From Erysipelotrichales bacterium (GTDB taxonomy: Bacteria; Bacillota_I; Bacilli_A; Erysipelotrichales; Erysipelotrichaceae), in contig CAJTIT010000003.1 of NCBI GenBank assembly GCA_910576345.1, forward strand, positions 1 through 64,000: a stretch of 64,000 bases of DNA. Reading direction: 5' to 3'. This document shows positions 61,946-64,000 of this stretch, in pieces. Positions within the stretch are counted from its first letter, which is position 1. Every line of letters begins with the position of its first letter. Both the position numbers and the translations under genes were made by a program. The notes beneath the pieces were generated by a model. The model did no database searches, was not told where the DNA came from, and worked only from the letters and a program-made list of their open reading frames with translations.

Positions 61946-62205
61946 TTCCGTGAATCTCCTCTCATACATACGAGAAACAAAAACACGCAGTTGCCTTTTG
62001 AGCATCCTACCGTTTTTGTTCCATTTCAAGGTCTCATCGCGTAATGCCCAAATATTTGCACATCACGTCTACTCTCTCGATCCACGAAATGATGATGCCA
62101 TATTTATGATCAATCATAAAAAAAACAGGCATCTATATGATACCATATTTCTTTATAGAATGCAGTTTTATATTGGTATTTTTTCCTCGCAACATTGTCA
62201 AACAG

Positions 62206-63117
62206 TTAAAAAGAAAAAAATGCCTTCGCAATTTGTTTGATAATCTCTTGTTCCTCAGGCCGCAATTGATGACTGCCTTCATTTAGAAAATCCTGTTCGC
62301 TCATCCACAGAAACGTATCTTGTGCTATCATACCTTGATCCGGCAAAGGATCGTCCCAAGTAACGTCGATATATCGCCACGAAGAACCATCATACACATA
62401 ATTCCATCCATGATTCATTTGCTCACTTGACACATACAATGCCGGAATATCTGCTTCCTGCGCCATCATCATAAATGCACGACTATATCCGCTGCACACA
62501 CCTCTGCCATCCAGCAACACGCCGGATGCTTGAAAATAAGGTGCATTTTCATCGATTGATTCCTGAATATTTTCCTGATAAGCGCTATGTTTGATAATAT
62601 CATCATGAATCCACTGAATTTTTTCATTGATAGATAATGTATCATCCATATGAGAAAGACGCTCTTTTACGATTCGCTGTGCTGTTTCATATCGTTCATC
62701 CATGCACTGCAATTCAATATGATGCGAAGTGTATAACGTATGCTCGTTCAAATCTTTATAAGCAACATCATACTGTTTCAAGACGATATTGAATGGATTC
62801 ACCACACATAGTATCTGTGCTACAGACTCCATATCCAATGGTTCTTCACTTTGATATGCAACCTTTGTGATTCCGCTGTCAAAAGAATGTTGAATGATTT
62901 TTGCCAGTTCCATCTCATTTTCGGCATAATAAACGACTTCAGCTTCTTCGAAAAAATTCTTTTCTAGCAGCGTCAGCGTCTGTGCGCCCATGTGATAGCG
63001 TTGTTCTTCAATTTTTAACGATGATTTTTCTGCCTGTTCCACTTGATAAGGAAGCGGCCGCATACAACCGCTCATCATCAACATATATGCATACAAAACA
63101 ATCCGTTTTTGTTTCAT
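62206..63117 (-). CDS. Transglutaminase-like lipoprotein
   Basis: 303 residues. Lipobox MLMMSGCMRP (Cys 18). The C-terminal transglutaminase fold has the catalytic triad motifs: Cys in LDGRGVCSGYSRAFMMMAQE near residue 210, His in MNHGWNYVYDGSSWRYIDV and Asp in the same strand (DVTWDDP). Extracellular, lipid-anchored; a cysteine protease or wall-linked role by family. The N-terminal 120 residues are not recognised. Confidence 0.85.
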   Translation of the reverse strand: MKQKRIVLYAYMLMMSGCMRPLPYQVEQAEKSSLKIEEQRYHMGAQTLTLLEKNFFEEAEVVYYAENEMELAKIIQHSFDSGITKVAYQSEEPLDMESVAQILCVVNPFNIVLKQYDVAYKDLNEHTLYTSHHIELQCMDERYETAQRIVKERLSHMDDTLSINEKIQWIHDDIIKHSAYQENIQESIDENAPYFQASGVLLDGRGVCSGYSRAFMMMAQEADIPALYVSSEQMNHGWNYVYDGSSWRYIDVTWDDPLPDQGMIAQDTFLWMSEQDFLNEGSHQLRPEEQEIIKQIAKAFFSF

Positions 63118-63190
63118 ACTGTCACATCCTTTATATGCTCTATTGTAGTATAGTCAAGGAATCGAAAAAACATGAAAAAAAGAATGAAAA

Positions 63191-63916
63191 TTATGGCTTT
63201 GCCAATGCATATGCGCTTTCCAATGCCACATGCATCATTTGATGAAATGATGTTTCGCGTTCCTTTGCGCTGGTGGCAACTTTTCGCACCAAAGAATCAG
63301 AAATTGTCAATAAGCAAGCCGCCTGCTTTCCCAGCAATCTTGCATGATGAAAGAGAGCAAAACTTTCCATTTCTACACATATACAATTTTTATTTTCAAA
63401 AAAACCTTTGTGATCCATCACATTGTCTTCATGATAGAATACATCAGAGGAGTGTACCCTTCCCACATGCAACGTACAATCCAGTAAGGATGCCTGTTTC
63501 ATAATCAATTCATTTAATACAGGACTTGGAAATTGTATCGTTTCTTGACAGCCACTTTGTGCCAATGCAAACGATGATTCGCTCCATGCGCTATCTGCCA
63601 GTACCAAATCATATAAATCCATATCATTTACATAAGCGCCTGCACTTCCAATGCGAATAATCGCATCCACATGAAAAAAACGAAACAGTTCATAAGAATA
63701 AATACCAATACTTGCCATTCCCATACCGGATCCCATCACTGATATTCGCTTTCCTTTATACAATCCACTGTATCCCAACATATTGCGAATGGAATTAAAT
63801 AACACCGGCTGTTCCAGATATGTTTCCGCAATAAATTTCGCACGCAGCGGATCTCCCGGCATTAACACAATATTCGCAATTTCATTTGGCTCTGCTTCGA
63901 TATGAGGTGTAGACAT
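63191..63916 (-). CDS. deoD: Purine-nucleoside phosphorylase
   Basis: 241 residues from ATG 63916 (GGAG at spacing 8). Family motifs: STPHIEAEPNEIANIVLMPG DP-type start with phosphate Arg, SVMGSGMGMASIGIYSYELF near residue 70, IRIGSAGAY near 95, and CVEMESFALFHHARLLGKQA near 180. Cleaves purine nucleosides with phosphate to base and ribose-1-phosphate in the cytoplasm. Monocistronic. Confidence 0.95.
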   Translation of the reverse strand: MSTPHIEAEPNEIANIVLMPGDPLRAKFIAETYLEQPVLFNSIRNMLGYSGLYKGKRISVMGSGMGMASIGIYSYELFRFFHVDAIIRIGSAGAYVNDMDLYDLVLADSAWSESSFALAQSGCQETIQFPSPVLNELIMKQASLLDCTLHVGRVHSSDVFYHEDNVMDHKGFFENKNCICVEMESFALFHHARLLGKQAACLLTISDSLVRKVATSAKERETSFHQMMHVALESAYALAKP

Positions 63917-63944
63917 GATCATCGCTCCTTTTCATATTGGTTCT

Positions 63945-63973
63945 ATTATAACGAAGATTACGCTGTTCGTAAA
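63945..63973 (-). promoter_or_regulatory. Promoter of deoD
   Basis: Minus strand TTTACG, 17 bases, TATAAT, about 25 bases before the ribosome site. Confidence 0.65.
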
Positions 63974-64000
63974 TGATTTTTGGTATGCGCACATCTTTTT

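Overview
The window is AT-rich DNA from a low-GC Gram-positive bacterium (Bacillota). Consensus sigma-A type promoters, strong AGGAGG ribosome sites, LPxTG-type and lipobox proteins and the tRNA set support this; an Erysipelotrichaceae-like host is a guess from gene content only. Almost everything is on the minus strand.

Layout. (1) 1-9.05 kb, chromosomal genes: the 5' part of a large secreted Ig-like protein, an ECF sigma factor with a membrane tail, a DUF362 protein behind a MerR-type promoter, a YeiH-family exporter, a DUF368 (PopT-type) lipid-carrier translocase, 4-alpha-glucanotransferase MalQ and a zinc-ribbon protein. (2) 9.1-14.5 kb, a graveyard of mobile DNA: a frameshifted HxlR regulator, an IS30 fragment, a decayed second copy of the ICE right end, an intact GntR/ABC-transporter cassette, a broken membrane-protein gene, TnpV and an IS481-like remnant. 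(3) 14.5-60.0 kb, a 45-kb integrative conjugative element (ICE). Its left end has a large serine recombinase. Then come a TOPRIM/DUF3991 protein, VirD4, a MobP/MobL relaxase with a likely relaxosome protein, SSB, an M23 wall hydrolase, VirB4, and VirB3-, VirB6- and VirB2-like proteins, which together make a Gram-positive type IV secretion apparatus. Next is a surface module: an InlB-repeat/Ig protein, a 1.5-kilo-residue thioester/SpaA-type adhesin with a sortase signal, and three tandem Ig-like lipoproteins. An accessory zone (45.6-55.6 kb) carries XRE and ImmA/IrrE regulators, IS remnants, a probable type I toxin-antitoxin locus, a cysteine-ladder repeat protein, a second SSB and a trio of radical SAM, PAPS-reductase-like and methyltransferase genes. 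The right end has a primase-like replication protein, ParB, ParA, a sigma-like regulator and an XRE repressor, and abuts tRNA-Gly. (4) 60.0-64 kb, chromosome: six tRNA genes under one promoter, a small membrane protein, a peroxiredoxin-like protein, a transglutaminase-like lipoprotein and purine nucleoside phosphorylase.

The most unusual signals are non-coding. A nearly identical palindrome (GGTGGCAA-TTGCCACC) recurs nine times, mostly between ICE genes. A roughly 180-bp multi-hairpin leader occurs twice with compensatory base changes. A convergent promoter pair around a shared terminator, with direct repeats, resembles the par/Fst antisense toxin design. A 190-bp imperfect direct repeat at 9.8 kb and 59.8 kb suggests that two related elements used the same tRNA-Gly site. 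Functions assigned from family knowledge are marked as such; no database search was possible.
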